NCBI RefSeq assembly: GCF_001571005.1
Contig: NZ_BCST01000008.1
Coordinates: 119,647 to 183,646 of the forward strand
DNA from: Herbiconiux solani NBRC 106740
GTDB taxonomy: Bacteria > Actinomycetota > Actinomycetes > Actinomycetales > Microbacteriaceae
Direction: 5' to 3'
Length of the DNA: 64,000 nt
Positions 9,752-17,535 of this stretch are shown here, one piece after another; position 1 is the stretch's first letter; every line of letters begins with the position of its first letter. A program made the translations under genes and the position numbers. Under the pieces are notes generated by a model. That model saw nothing but the letters and a program-made list of their open reading frames with translations, ran no database searches and was not told the origin of the DNA.

Positions 9752-10402
9752 ATGTCCCAGTCGCCGACCGCGGTCGCCCAGGTCGCGGGCGAGCTCCGCG
9801 AGCTCATCCTCGATGCTCGGCTGGCCCCGGGGCAGCCGCTCCGCGAGGAGACCCTCGCTGCCGAGTACGGCGTCAACCGCCACACCGTGCGCGCGGCCCT
9901 TCAGCAGCTGGCCGCCGCCCGCCTCGTCTCGTTCGAGCCCTACAAGGGCGCGCGCGTGCGCCGTTTCGACGACGACGACATCCGGGCGCTGATGGAGTAC
10001 CGGGCAGCGCTCGAAGGCGAGGCGGTGTCGTTGCTCGTGGTGGCCTCGCCGGACGGCGTCGTCCGCCTGCCCGAGTCGGTGGTCGAGGCCAATGCGGCCC
10101 TTCGCGCCGCCTGCGAGCGCGACCCGGGCGACCACCGTGCGATCGAGCGGGCCCATGCCGCCCTCCACCACGCGATCGTCGAGGCCGCCGGCAGCCCGCG
10201 GATCACCGAGGCGCACGCGGGCCTGGAGAGCGAACTGCTCCTCTTCCTCAACCAGCTGCGCTCGGTGCTGCCGGCGACCGAGATGGCCGACCAGCACGAC
10301 CGGCTGCTGGCGGGCATCCGGTCGCGGGGAACCGAGGAGATCCGCGACCACCTGCGCACCTCGGCCGGGCAGCTGATCGCGCTGCACCGCGAGGCGGGTT
10401 GA
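9752..10402 (+). CDS. GntR family regulator, FadR/FCD subfamily
   Basis: A 216-residue transcription factor. The winged helix spans about residues 5-70 (LREETLAAEYGVNRHTVRAA). The C-terminal part is an all-helical FCD ligand domain whose metal-binding His can be suggested in HAALHHAIVEAAGSPR and in the final GTEEIRDHLRTSAGQ segment. The ATG at 9752 has GGAGGAGA just upstream. The gene stands alone; the divergent AI-2E transporter gene, about 90 bp away, is a possible target, but this is only a guess from position. Confidence 0.85.
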   Translation: MSQSPTAVAQVAGELRELILDARLAPGQPLREETLAAEYGVNRHTVRAALQQLAAARLVSFEPYKGARVRRFDDDDIRALMEYRAALEGEAVSLLVVASPDGVVRLPESVVEANAALRAACERDPGDHRAIERAHAALHHAIVEAAGSPRITEAHAGLESELLLFLNQLRSVLPATEMADQHDRLLAGIRSRGTEEIRDHLRTSAGQLIALHREAG

Positions 10403-10404
10403 GT

Positions 10405-10439
10405 CGGCGCTGCTTCCCCGCAGCGCGGGGCTGGCGCCG
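10405..10439 (+). terminator. hairpin after the GntR gene
   Basis: Two nested arms, cggcgc/gcgccg and ccccg/cgggg, with a small internal loop, begin 3 bases after the GntR stop codon. There is no U-run, so it is at best a weak intrinsic terminator. Confidence 0.4.
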
Positions 10440-10466
10440 CGACCGGGTGCCGGGCAGGATCGGTGC

Positions 10467-11591
10467 ATGACCGACTCCCCCGCGTTCCCCGTCGTTCCGA
10501 TGCTCGCCAAGGCCGTGGCCACGGTTCCCGAGCCGGACAGCGTCGAGGGTGGCCTCTCCTACGAGCCGAAGTGGGACGGCTTCCGCGGGATCGTCTCCGT
10601 CACCGCCGACGGGGTCGAGATCGGCAGCCGCGGTTCGAAGCCGCTGACCCGGTACTTCCCCGAGCTGGTGACCGAGTTCGCCCGGCAGCTCCCGGTGGGG
10701 TGCGTGCTCGACGGCGAGATCATCCTGCCCCGACCCGTTGACACGACGGGCGGCGCGGCCGGTGCCACGACGACCGACGCGGCCGGAACCTGGGCCGACA
10801 GCACGGGCGAGCGCCGGCTCGACTGGGAGGCGCTGTCGCAGCGCATCCACCCCGCGGCCAGCCGCGTGGCGAAGCTCGCCGAGGAGACCCCGGCGATGTT
10901 CGTGGCCTTCGACCTCCTCGCCCTCGACGGTGCCGAGCTGCTCGGCCTGCCGTTCTCCGAGCGCCGTGCCGCACTCGAGCAACTCGCCCAGACCTTCGAG
11001 GCGCCCCTCTCGCTCTCCCGCCGCACACTCGACGTCGAGCAGGCCAAGCGCTGGCTGGTCGAGTTCGAGGGTGCCGGGCTCGACGGCATCGTGGCCAAGC
11101 CGCTCGCGGCCGCCTACGCCCCGGGCAAGCGGATCATGCTCAAGGTCAAGCACCACCGCGAGGCCGACGTCGTGGTCACGGGCTACCGCATCCACAAGAG
11201 CGGCCAGGGCGTCGGCTCGCTGCTGCTCGGGCTCTTCGACGACGACGGCGGGATCCGCGGTGTCGGCGGCGCCTCGGCCTTCAGTGACAAGCGCCGGCTC
11301 GAGCTGATCGACGAGCTCGAGCCCTACGTGCTGCGCGACGACGAGGGCCGTCCGGTGCTCGGCGAGGGCGAGCGCAGCCGCTTCTCGTCGGGCAAGGACG
11401 TGTCGTTCGTGCAGCTGGAGCCGCGGCTGGTCGCCGAGGTGCGGTACGACCAGATGGAGGGGCTGCGGTTCCGGCACACCGTGCAATTCGAGCGCTGGCG
11501 GCCCGACCGCGAGGCCCGATCGTGCACCTTCGAACAGCTCGACCGCCCGATCGCCTACGACCTGGGCGAGGTGCTCGTCCGAACGGAATGA
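10467..11591 (+). CDS. ATP-dependent DNA ligase, LigC-type
   Basis: A 374-residue ligase. The adenylation motif is EPKWDGFRGI (about residues 31-40; the Lys takes AMP). Later ligase motifs are visible: DGEIILP, AFDLLALDG, and GLDGIVAKPL with LKVKHHREADVVVTGY. The C-terminal OB domain follows from about residue 230. It seals nicks in repair and is a partner of bacterial end joining. A LigD-type polymerase-domain gene converges on it at 11734, so the pair looks like a split LigD. The stop codon lies inside the left arm of a 69-bp inverted repeat. No Ku gene was seen in the window. Confidence 0.9.
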   Translation: MTDSPAFPVVPMLAKAVATVPEPDSVEGGLSYEPKWDGFRGIVSVTADGVEIGSRGSKPLTRYFPELVTEFARQLPVGCVLDGEIILPRPVDTTGGAAGATTTDAAGTWADSTGERRLDWEALSQRIHPAASRVAKLAEETPAMFVAFDLLALDGAELLGLPFSERRAALEQLAQTFEAPLSLSRRTLDVEQAKRWLVEFEGAGLDGIVAKPLAAAYAPGKRIMLKVKHHREADVVVTGYRIHKSGQGVGSLLLGLFDDDGGIRGVGGASAFSDKRRLELIDELEPYVLRDDEGRPVLGEGERSRFSSGKDVSFVQLEPRLVAEVRYDQMEGLRFRHTVQFERWRPDREARSCTFEQLDRPIAYDLGEVLVRTE

Positions 11592-11648
11592 AAAACAGGG
11601 GGTTCGTCTGCATTATGCACTCGAACCCCCCGATTTTCATTCCGTTCG
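11580..11648. terminator. 69-bp near-perfect inverted repeat (bidirectional terminator candidate)
   Basis: Two 27-base arms (11580-11606 and 11622-11648) match at 25 of 27 positions. The arms run from CGAACGGAATGAAAA to the inner GGGGGTTCG. The 15-base loop contains its own palindrome, tgcattatgca. The left arm includes the ligase stop codon. Each arm ends in an A- or T-rich block (gaaaaa / ttttc), so transcripts of either strand would form a long hairpin; the structure is far longer than a normal terminator. Confidence 0.85.
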
Positions 11649-11659
11649 AAAGAGGCTCC

Positions 11660-11732
11660 GCACGAACGGGCTGATAATCGCGCCTACGCGTGCATATCGC
11701 ACGTATGACGACGATCCTCAGCCCGTTCGTGC
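11660..11732. repeat. second large inverted repeat, perfect 15-bp arms
   Basis: Arms GCACGAACGGGCTGA (11660-11674) and its exact complement (11718-11732) enclose 43 bases, which contain a further imperfect palindrome around gtgcatatcgcac. It starts 12 bases after the first inverted repeat and stops one base before the convergent polymerase-domain gene. Both structures share the CGAACGG motif in their arms. Confidence 0.8.
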
Positions 11733-11733
11733 A

Positions 11734-12759
11734 TCACTCCTCGGTCTTGCGCGCCCGGCTGGGCTGCACCCGCGGCGGTTCGCCCGGCATCTTGGGGTAG
11801 TCGGGCGGGAACGGCAGCTCGCCGAGGCCGTTCTCGAGGTCGCGGGCCCACCACTCCAGCAGCACGCCGATGCGGCCGGGCTCGGCGCCCATGTCCTCCC
11901 ACGGGTCGCCGACGGTCTTCAGCCGGTCGGGCACGCTCTGCACCGTGAACGTCGTCGGGTCGGCGGTCGGCAGCTCGTCCCAGGTCAGCGGGCACGACAC
12001 GGGCGCGTGCGCGAGGGCGCGGGGGCTGTAGGCGCCCGCGATCGTGCGGTCGCGGTTGGCCTGGTTGAAGTCGACGAAGATGCGCTCGCCGCGCTCCTCC
12101 TTCCACCAGTTCGTGGTGACCTCCTCCGGCATCCGCCGCTCGAGCTCGCGCGCGGCGGCGATCACGGCGTGGCGCACGTCGAGGAACTCGTGGTCCGGCT
12201 CGATCGGCGCGAACACGTGCACGCCGCGGTTGCCCGAGGTCTTGACGAACGCGGTGAGGCCGGCCTCGGCCAGAACCTCGCGCAGCGCGAGTGCGGCGGG
12301 GATCGCGTCGCCGAAGTCGGTTCCGGGCTGGGGGTCGAGGTCGATCCGCAACTGGTCGGGGAAGTCGGGGGCCTCGGCCCGCGAGGGCCAGGGGTGGAAG
12401 ACCACCGTGTTCATCTGCCCGGCCCAGACCGCGCCGGCGGGCTCGTCGATCACGAGCTGCGGATGCACGCGCCCGCTCGGGTAGGTCACCGACACCGAGC
12501 GCACGTAGTCCGGGGTGCCCTTCGGCGGGTTCTTCGAGAAGAACTGCTCGCCGTCGATGTCGCCGCCGAATCGCTGGAGCGAGATCGGCCGGTCGCCGTT
12601 CGCCCGTACGAAGGGCTCGCCGACCGCGATCAGGTAGCGGGCGAGGTCGAGCTTCGTCAGCCCGACCGCGGGCCAGAGGATGCGGGAGGGGCTGGAGATG
12701 CGCACCTCGCGGGTGCCGTGGGGGCCGTCGACGTCGACGGTGGTCGCTTCGCTCGCCAT
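11734..12759 (-). CDS. LigD-type DNA polymerase/primase domain protein
   Basis: A 341-residue stand-alone PolDom of the archaeo-eukaryotic primase fold used in bacterial non-homologous end joining. Recognised by ISSPSRILWPAVGLTKLDLA at the start, the FFSKNPPKGTPDYV segment, the catalytic Asp pair in LRIDLDPQPGTDF (about residues 137-150), the KTSGNRGVHVFAPI segment, and FVDFNQANRDRTIAGAYSPR. In mycobacteria this unit is fused to nuclease and ligase domains in LigD; here it is separate and converges with an ATP-dependent ligase gene. Confidence 0.9.
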   Translation of the reverse strand: MASEATTVDVDGPHGTREVRISSPSRILWPAVGLTKLDLARYLIAVGEPFVRANGDRPISLQRFGGDIDGEQFFSKNPPKGTPDYVRSVSVTYPSGRVHPQLVIDEPAGAVWAGQMNTVVFHPWPSRAEAPDFPDQLRIDLDPQPGTDFGDAIPAALALREVLAEAGLTAFVKTSGNRGVHVFAPIEPDHEFLDVRHAVIAAARELERRMPEEVTTNWWKEERGERIFVDFNQANRDRTIAGAYSPRALAHAPVSCPLTWDELPTADPTTFTVQSVPDRLKTVGDPWEDMGAEPGRIGVLLEWWARDLENGLGELPFPPDYPKMPGEPPRVQPSRARKTEE

Positions 12760-12832
12760 GGCCCCACGCTACTGCGTCGGCCCGCCGAGCGGCAGGGAGG
12801 GTGCGGACGGGCAGCGCAGAGCCCCGACCGCG

Positions 12833-13903
12833 TCAGCCCTGCTGCCGGTGCGCCTCCTCGATGATCCGCAGCACCTGCTCGCTCTCGCGCGGGTCGACGG
12901 GCACCGGCTGCCCCGAGCGCAGCGCCTCGGCGAGCTCGCGGTAGAACGAGCCGAACCGCCCGGCCTCGATCGGCACCGCCCGGCTCCCCTCGGGTGACGC
13001 GAGCGTGCCGTCGGGCCGGTCGGGGTTCGTGCCGAACCCGGGGTCGTCCTGCCCCAGCCCGGCGGCCAGCTGCGCCTCCTGCGGGTCGAGGCCCTCGATC
13101 GTCAGCACGGCCGCCGAGCCGACCACCCGGAACCGCGGCCGCGGTGCGGGAGCCACGGCGCTCATCCAGAGCCGGCTGCGCACCCCGCTCCGGTGCGCGA
13201 GGGTGACGAAGGCCTCGTCGGCCGCCACCGCGCCCGGCCGCCGTCGGTCGAGCTCGGCGTGCACGCCCCCGCCGTCGACGTCGACCTCGCCGAACAGCTG
13301 CAGCGCCTGGTCGATCAGGTGCGGTCCGAGGTCGAACAGGATGCCGCCGCCCTCCGCGGGCGGCGCGCCGTCCTTCCAGCGCTTGGGCCCGAGTGCGGGC
13401 TTCCAGACCTCGAAGGCCGAGTCGAACTGCCGCGCGTCGCCCAGCTCACCGCTCGCGAGCAGCGAGCGCACGGTGAGGAAGTCGCCGTCCCAGCGCCGGT
13501 TCTGGAACACCGTGACCTGCCGGCCGACCGCCTCCGCGTGCTCGCGCACGTCGCGGGCGTCGTCGGCGGTGAGCGCGAACGGCTTGTCGACCACGACGTC
13601 GAGCCCCGCGTCGAGAGCACGATGGGCCAGCGGCGCGTGGGTGGCGTTCGGGCTGGTCACGACGACGAGGCCGAGGCCGAGGGCCTCCGCTCCGGCGAAG
13701 AGCGCGTCGGCATCCGGCACCACGATCCCGTCGCCGTACCGCGACCGGGCCTCGTCGGCCCGGGTCGGGTCGCCGGTGACGATCGCGGCCAGCTCATAGG
13801 CGGGGTCGGCGGCGATCAGCGGGGTGTGGAACACCCTGCCGCCCAGCCCGTAGCCGATGACGGCGGTGCGGATGGGGCGGGGGTCGTCAGCGCGCGAGAT
13901 CAT
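12833..13903 (-). CDS. Gfo/Idh/MocA family oxidoreductase
   Basis: A 356-residue NAD(P)-dependent dehydrogenase. The N-terminal Rossmann fold begins TAVIGYGLGGRVFHTPLI (glycine-rich GxGxxG-like loop); the conserved lysine motif appears as VVDKPFALTADDA (EKP-type, here DKP). The C-terminal half is the alpha/beta domain with GGGILFDLGPHLIDQALQLFG, a segment carrying the conserved Asp and His. Members oxidise sugars, inositols or reduce related compounds; the substrate is not evident. It is followed on the same strand by no close partner, and a hairpin separates it from ppc upstream. Confidence 0.85.
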   Translation of the reverse strand: MISRADDPRPIRTAVIGYGLGGRVFHTPLIAADPAYELAAIVTGDPTRADEARSRYGDGIVVPDADALFAGAEALGLGLVVVTSPNATHAPLAHRALDAGLDVVVDKPFALTADDARDVREHAEAVGRQVTVFQNRRWDGDFLTVRSLLASGELGDARQFDSAFEVWKPALGPKRWKDGAPPAEGGGILFDLGPHLIDQALQLFGEVDVDGGGVHAELDRRRPGAVAADEAFVTLAHRSGVRSRLWMSAVAPAPRPRFRVVGSAAVLTIEGLDPQEAQLAAGLGQDDPGFGTNPDRPDGTLASPEGSRAVPIEAGRFGSFYRELAEALRSGQPVPVDPRESEQVLRIIEEAHRQQG

Positions 13904-13923
13904 CCCTCCACGCTAGCGGGGCA

Positions 13924-13947
13924 GCGACTCGGCAACGACCGAGTTGC
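13924..13947 (-). terminator. hairpin between ppc and the oxidoreductase gene
   Basis: Arms gcgactcgg and ccgagttgc (one G-U pair) with a 6-base loop lie about 30 bases after the ppc stop codon. No U-run follows. It is a weak candidate terminator for ppc. Confidence 0.4.
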
Positions 13948-13974
13948 GACCCGCCGGCGCCCCGCATCACCTCA

Positions 13975-16668
13975 TCACCCCGTGTTCTGCAGCCCCGCCG
14001 CGACCCCGTTGACGGTGAGCAGCAGCAGCCGGTGCGCCGCGTCGTCCGGATCCGAGCTGCCGGACTCCCGCACCGAACGCAGCGCCCGCAGCTGGAGCAG
14101 CGACAGCGCGTCCACGTACGGACTCCGCAGCCGCACCGCGCGCTGCAGCACCGGCCGGTCGTCGAGGATCTCGGCGTGCCCGCTCGTGCGCCTGACCCAC
14201 TCGCGGGTGAGCTCGGATTCCTCCTGCACCAGGGCGGCGAGGTCGGGCCGGTCGCCCAGGGCGAGGTAGCGCTCCGCGATCCGCGGGTCGGTCTTCGCGA
14301 GCGACATCTCGACGTTGTCGATCATCGAGGTGAACAGCGGCCAGCGGGCGTAGGCGTCACGGAGCAGCTGCTCGTCGCCGACGGCCGCGAGCGCCGAGCC
14401 GAGCCCGAACCAGCCCGTGAGGTTGATGCGGGCCTGGGTCCACGAGAACACCCACGGGATGGCGCGGAGGTCTTCGAGCGACTCCACCGAGAGCCCGCGG
14501 CGGGCGGGGCGCGAGCCGAGCGCGAGCAGCCCCACCTCCTCCATCGGGGTGACCTGCGCGAACCAGGGGGCGAAGCCTTCGGCCTTGACCAGCTCGTAGA
14601 ACCGGTGACGGGATGCCTCGTCCATCGTCGCGGCGACACCGGCGAAGTCGAGCGCCGACTGCCGGTTGGCCTCCTCGTTCGAGGGGCTCGAGGCGAGCAG
14701 GGTGGCGGCGGCCATCTGCTCGATGTGCCGGGCCGCGATGGTCTTGTCACCGTACTGCGCGAAGATCACCTCGCCCTGCTCGGTGAGCTTGAACCGGCCG
14801 TCGACGGATCCGGGCGGCTGGGCGAGCACAGCCTCGTTGGCCGGTCCGCCACCGCGGCCGAGCGCGCCGCCGCGACCGTGGAAGAGGGTCAGCTCGATGT
14901 CGTTCTCGGCGGCCCAGTCGGCGATCCGTGACTGCGCCGAGTACAGCGCCAGCGTGGCCGAGACGGGCCCGACGTCCTTCGAGGAGTCGGAGTAGCCGAG
15001 CATCACCTCGAGCCGGCGCCCGGTGGCGGCGAGGCGCGCCTGCACCTCGGGCAGCTCGATCATCTCGGCGAGGATGCCGGTGGCCGCGTTCAGATCGTCG
15101 AAGGTCTCGAACAGCGGGATGACGTCGAGCACCGGCGCATCGGCCTCGCCGAGCGCCGCGACCGCGAGGGCATAGACGTTCGCGAGATCCTCGGACGACT
15201 GGGTGAACGAGACGATGTAGCGCCGGGAGGCCTCGACGCCGAAGCGCTGCTGCAGCGACGCGATCGTGCGGAAGACGGCGAGCACCTCCTCGGTCATCTC
15301 GGCACGCTCGCCCCCCTCGCGGAGGTTCTCGAGCGCCTGCCGGTGCACCTTCGAGTGCTGGCGCACCTCGAGCTCGGCGAGGTGGAACCCGAAGGTGCGC
15401 ACCTGCCAGACGAGGTTCTGCAGCTCGCCCTCGGCGCTCCGCACGGCCCCGCCGGAGCGCAGCGAGTCCTGCAGCACCGCGAGGTCGGCGAGCAGCTCGG
15501 CCGGCCGGTCGTAGGCGAGGCGGCGGACGTCGTCATCCGCACCGGAACGGGCCGCGAGCCGGGTGGCGGCGATACGCTCGGCGATCACGAGCAACACCCG
15601 GCGGTGCGGCTCGTTCGGCGCGCGGGTGCCGATCTGGGAGGTGACGTGGGGCGCCAGCTCCTGCTGGGCGGCCGCGAGCGCGCGCAGCGCCTCGGAGGGC
15701 GGAGTGTCGGCCTCGTCGAGCGTGAGCGTGCGCCCGATCCGGGTGGCGACGTGCTCGAGGCCGAGCAGCACGTGCTCGGAGGCGATGGCGGCGGCCTTGC
15801 CCGTCACCTCAGCGGTGACGAAGGGGTTGCCGTCGCGGTCGGCAGCGATCCAGCTGCCGAGGCGGAAGAAGGCGGGCGCGCTCGCGGGCATCGCCCCGGC
15901 CCCGGCGCCGAGCAGCCAGTCGTCGAGCAGCCGATAGACCAGCGGCACGGTCTGGAACAGCGTCTGGTCGAAGATCGACATGGCCGTGCGCACCTCGTCG
16001 AGCGGGGTGGGCCGGGTCGTGCGGAGGGGCGAGGTACGCCAGAGCACGTCGATCTCCTCGAGCAGCCGCCGCTCGTTCTCCACCAGGCCGATCGACCCGG
16101 CGAGCAGGTCGTCCCGCTGGTCGAGCAGGTCGCTGATCCGGCGGATGGCGGAGGCGACCGCGCGCCGCCGGGCCTCGGTCGGATGCGCGGTCAGCACGGG
16201 GTGGAAGCGCAGGTCGCGGAGGCGCTCGGCCGTGGCGGCGCGCCCGATCTCCTCCGACATCCGCTCGAGGGCGGCCGGCAGGGAGTCGTTGCGGTCGGCG
16301 TCCGGACCGAGCGAGGCGCGGGCGTGCAGCACGCGCACCCGGTGGTGCTCCTCGGCGAGGTTGGAGAGGTGGAAGTAGCAGGTGAACGCACGCGCGATCT
16401 GCTCGGCCCGCTCCTGCGTGAACGACTCCACGAGCGCCTCGGCGTCTTCGATCGAGGCGTCGCTGTCGCGCTCGTAGGCGTGGATGACCAGGCTGCGGAG
16501 CCTCTCGACGTCGGCCAGCAGATCCTCTCCCCCGGCCTCGGTCAGCACGCGGCCGAGCAGCGCGCCGAGCAGGCGCACGTCGGCGCGGAGGTCTTCATCC
16601 ACTTGACCGCTCATGTTGCGGCGGCTGGCATCGGTGGATCCGGCGGGGGTTTCCGAGTCGAGGCTCAC
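13975..16668 (-). CDS. ppc: phosphoenolpyruvate carboxylase
   Basis: An 897-residue cytoplasmic enzyme that adds bicarbonate to PEP to give oxaloacetate, the refilling step of the TCA cycle. Active-site blocks are all present: VLTAHPTEARRRAV (catalytic His, about residues 158-171), GYSDSSKDVGPVSA, FHGRGGALGRGGGPANEAVL, and the C-terminal QNTG that closes the enzyme. Length is normal for the family. The GTG at 16668 gives this length; an ATG 18 codons in (MSGQVDEDLRAD) is an alternative, since neither has a strong ribosome site. The gene is monocistronic, with a tandem-repeat hairpin region upstream. Confidence 0.96.
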   Translation of the reverse strand: MSLDSETPAGSTDASRRNMSGQVDEDLRADVRLLGALLGRVLTEAGGEDLLADVERLRSLVIHAYERDSDASIEDAEALVESFTQERAEQIARAFTCYFHLSNLAEEHHRVRVLHARASLGPDADRNDSLPAALERMSEEIGRAATAERLRDLRFHPVLTAHPTEARRRAVASAIRRISDLLDQRDDLLAGSIGLVENERRLLEEIDVLWRTSPLRTTRPTPLDEVRTAMSIFDQTLFQTVPLVYRLLDDWLLGAGAGAMPASAPAFFRLGSWIAADRDGNPFVTAEVTGKAAAIASEHVLLGLEHVATRIGRTLTLDEADTPPSEALRALAAAQQELAPHVTSQIGTRAPNEPHRRVLLVIAERIAATRLAARSGADDDVRRLAYDRPAELLADLAVLQDSLRSGGAVRSAEGELQNLVWQVRTFGFHLAELEVRQHSKVHRQALENLREGGERAEMTEEVLAVFRTIASLQQRFGVEASRRYIVSFTQSSEDLANVYALAVAALGEADAPVLDVIPLFETFDDLNAATGILAEMIELPEVQARLAATGRRLEVMLGYSDSSKDVGPVSATLALYSAQSRIADWAAENDIELTLFHGRGGALGRGGGPANEAVLAQPPGSVDGRFKLTEQGEVIFAQYGDKTIAARHIEQMAAATLLASSPSNEEANRQSALDFAGVAATMDEASRHRFYELVKAEGFAPWFAQVTPMEEVGLLALGSRPARRGLSVESLEDLRAIPWVFSWTQARINLTGWFGLGSALAAVGDEQLLRDAYARWPLFTSMIDNVEMSLAKTDPRIAERYLALGDRPDLAALVQEESELTREWVRRTSGHAEILDDRPVLQRAVRLRSPYVDALSLLQLRALRSVRESGSSDPDDAAHRLLLLTVNGVAAGLQNTG

Positions 16669-16706
16669 GGGTTCACGCTAGCGCGAGGTCGCGGCCGTGC
16701 CGAAAT

Positions 16707-16782
16707 CGACGAGCGGATGCGCGACGCCCGAGCGGGCGCGTTCAAGACGGCGACGAGCGGATGCGCGACGCCCGAGCGGGCG
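16707..16782. repeat. 32-bp exact direct repeat containing a hairpin
   Basis: Two identical 32-base copies (16707-16738 and 16751-16782) fill the short gap between ppc and the secreted-protein gene. Each holds a small palindrome, cgcccg-ag-cgggcg. The copies could act as a double terminator for the minus-strand operon ending at 16792, or be a fresh duplication. Confidence 0.85.
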
Positions 16783-16791
16783 AGCGAGGGC

Positions 16792-17535
16792 TCAGCCCCA
16801 CGCATCCTTCGGTGCCGACACCACGGTCACCGGCGTGTAGGCCCAGTGCGAGCCGTTGGCGTAGTGGCTGCTCGCCCACGGCGAGGCCCAGATCGCCGCC
16901 TCGATCTGCGAGGTCGGAGCCGACTCCATGAAGCCGGCCACGATGTCGCGGTACCCGGAGTTGCCGTGCAGGGCGTTGCCCACGTTCGCGGCGGCCGTCA
17001 CCAGGTTGTCGTAGCTGCCGAGCCCCGACCCGCCGCCCGAGCCCCAGCCGTTGTTGAGCGGGTTGTTGCGCAGGTACCAGCTCTCCGGGCCGTTCTCCTG
17101 GCGCATCCACCGGAGCATCACGGTGATGTTCGAGTCGGTCATCGGGAAGCCGCCGAGCAGCAGCACGAGCTGCGCCCAGTCGCGGTTCGTGCTGCCGGCG
17201 GCGAGGGTCTGCACGCCGGGCGTCGAGGCGTACTCGTCGCGCGCGATCGCCGCCGCGACGGCGCCCTCGGAGACCGTCACCGACTGGGCGCCGACCATCG
17301 GCTGCCCGCCCGAGGTGCCGATCATCGGGGCGTCCGCCGACACGGACCCAGACGTCGAGGACGACCCCGCCTCCGCGTCGCCGGTCGAGACCATCGGGGG
17401 CGGGGCGAGCGCGGTCAGCGCCGCGAGTCCGAACACGGAGGCGCCGGCGAAGATCCCGAGAGCGGCCGACCAGGGTCGACGGCGGCCGGCGCCGCGGCCG
17501 GCGGCGCGTCGAGATCGCAGGAACAGGGAACTCAT
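16792..17535 (-). CDS. secreted protein with a lysozyme-like region
   Basis: A 247-residue exported protein. A basic N-terminus (RSRRAAGRGAGRRRP) and a hydrophobic segment (about residues 25-46) form a signal peptide or anchor. A Ser/Gly-rich spacer follows. The mature part contains LLLGGFPMTDSNITVMLRWM, then RQENGPESWYLRNNPLNNG, a pattern seen in lysozyme-fold and phage-tail muramidase relatives (Glu in RQENG, the NNPLN turn). It may cleave glycan strands, but the catalytic assignment is tentative. Its start overlaps the stop of the flavin monooxygenase gene (ATGA), making it the last gene of a three-gene coupled operon. Confidence 0.75.
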   Translation of the reverse strand: MSSLFLRSRRAAGRGAGRRRPWSAALGIFAGASVFGLAALTALAPPPMVSTGDAEAGSSSTSGSVSADAPMIGTSGGQPMVGAQSVTVSEGAVAAAIARDEYASTPGVQTLAAGSTNRDWAQLVLLLGGFPMTDSNITVMLRWMRQENGPESWYLRNNPLNNGWGSGGGSGLGSYDNLVTAAANVGNALHGNSGYRDIVAGFMESAPTSQIEAAIWASPWASSHYANGSHWAYTPVTVVSAPKDAWG

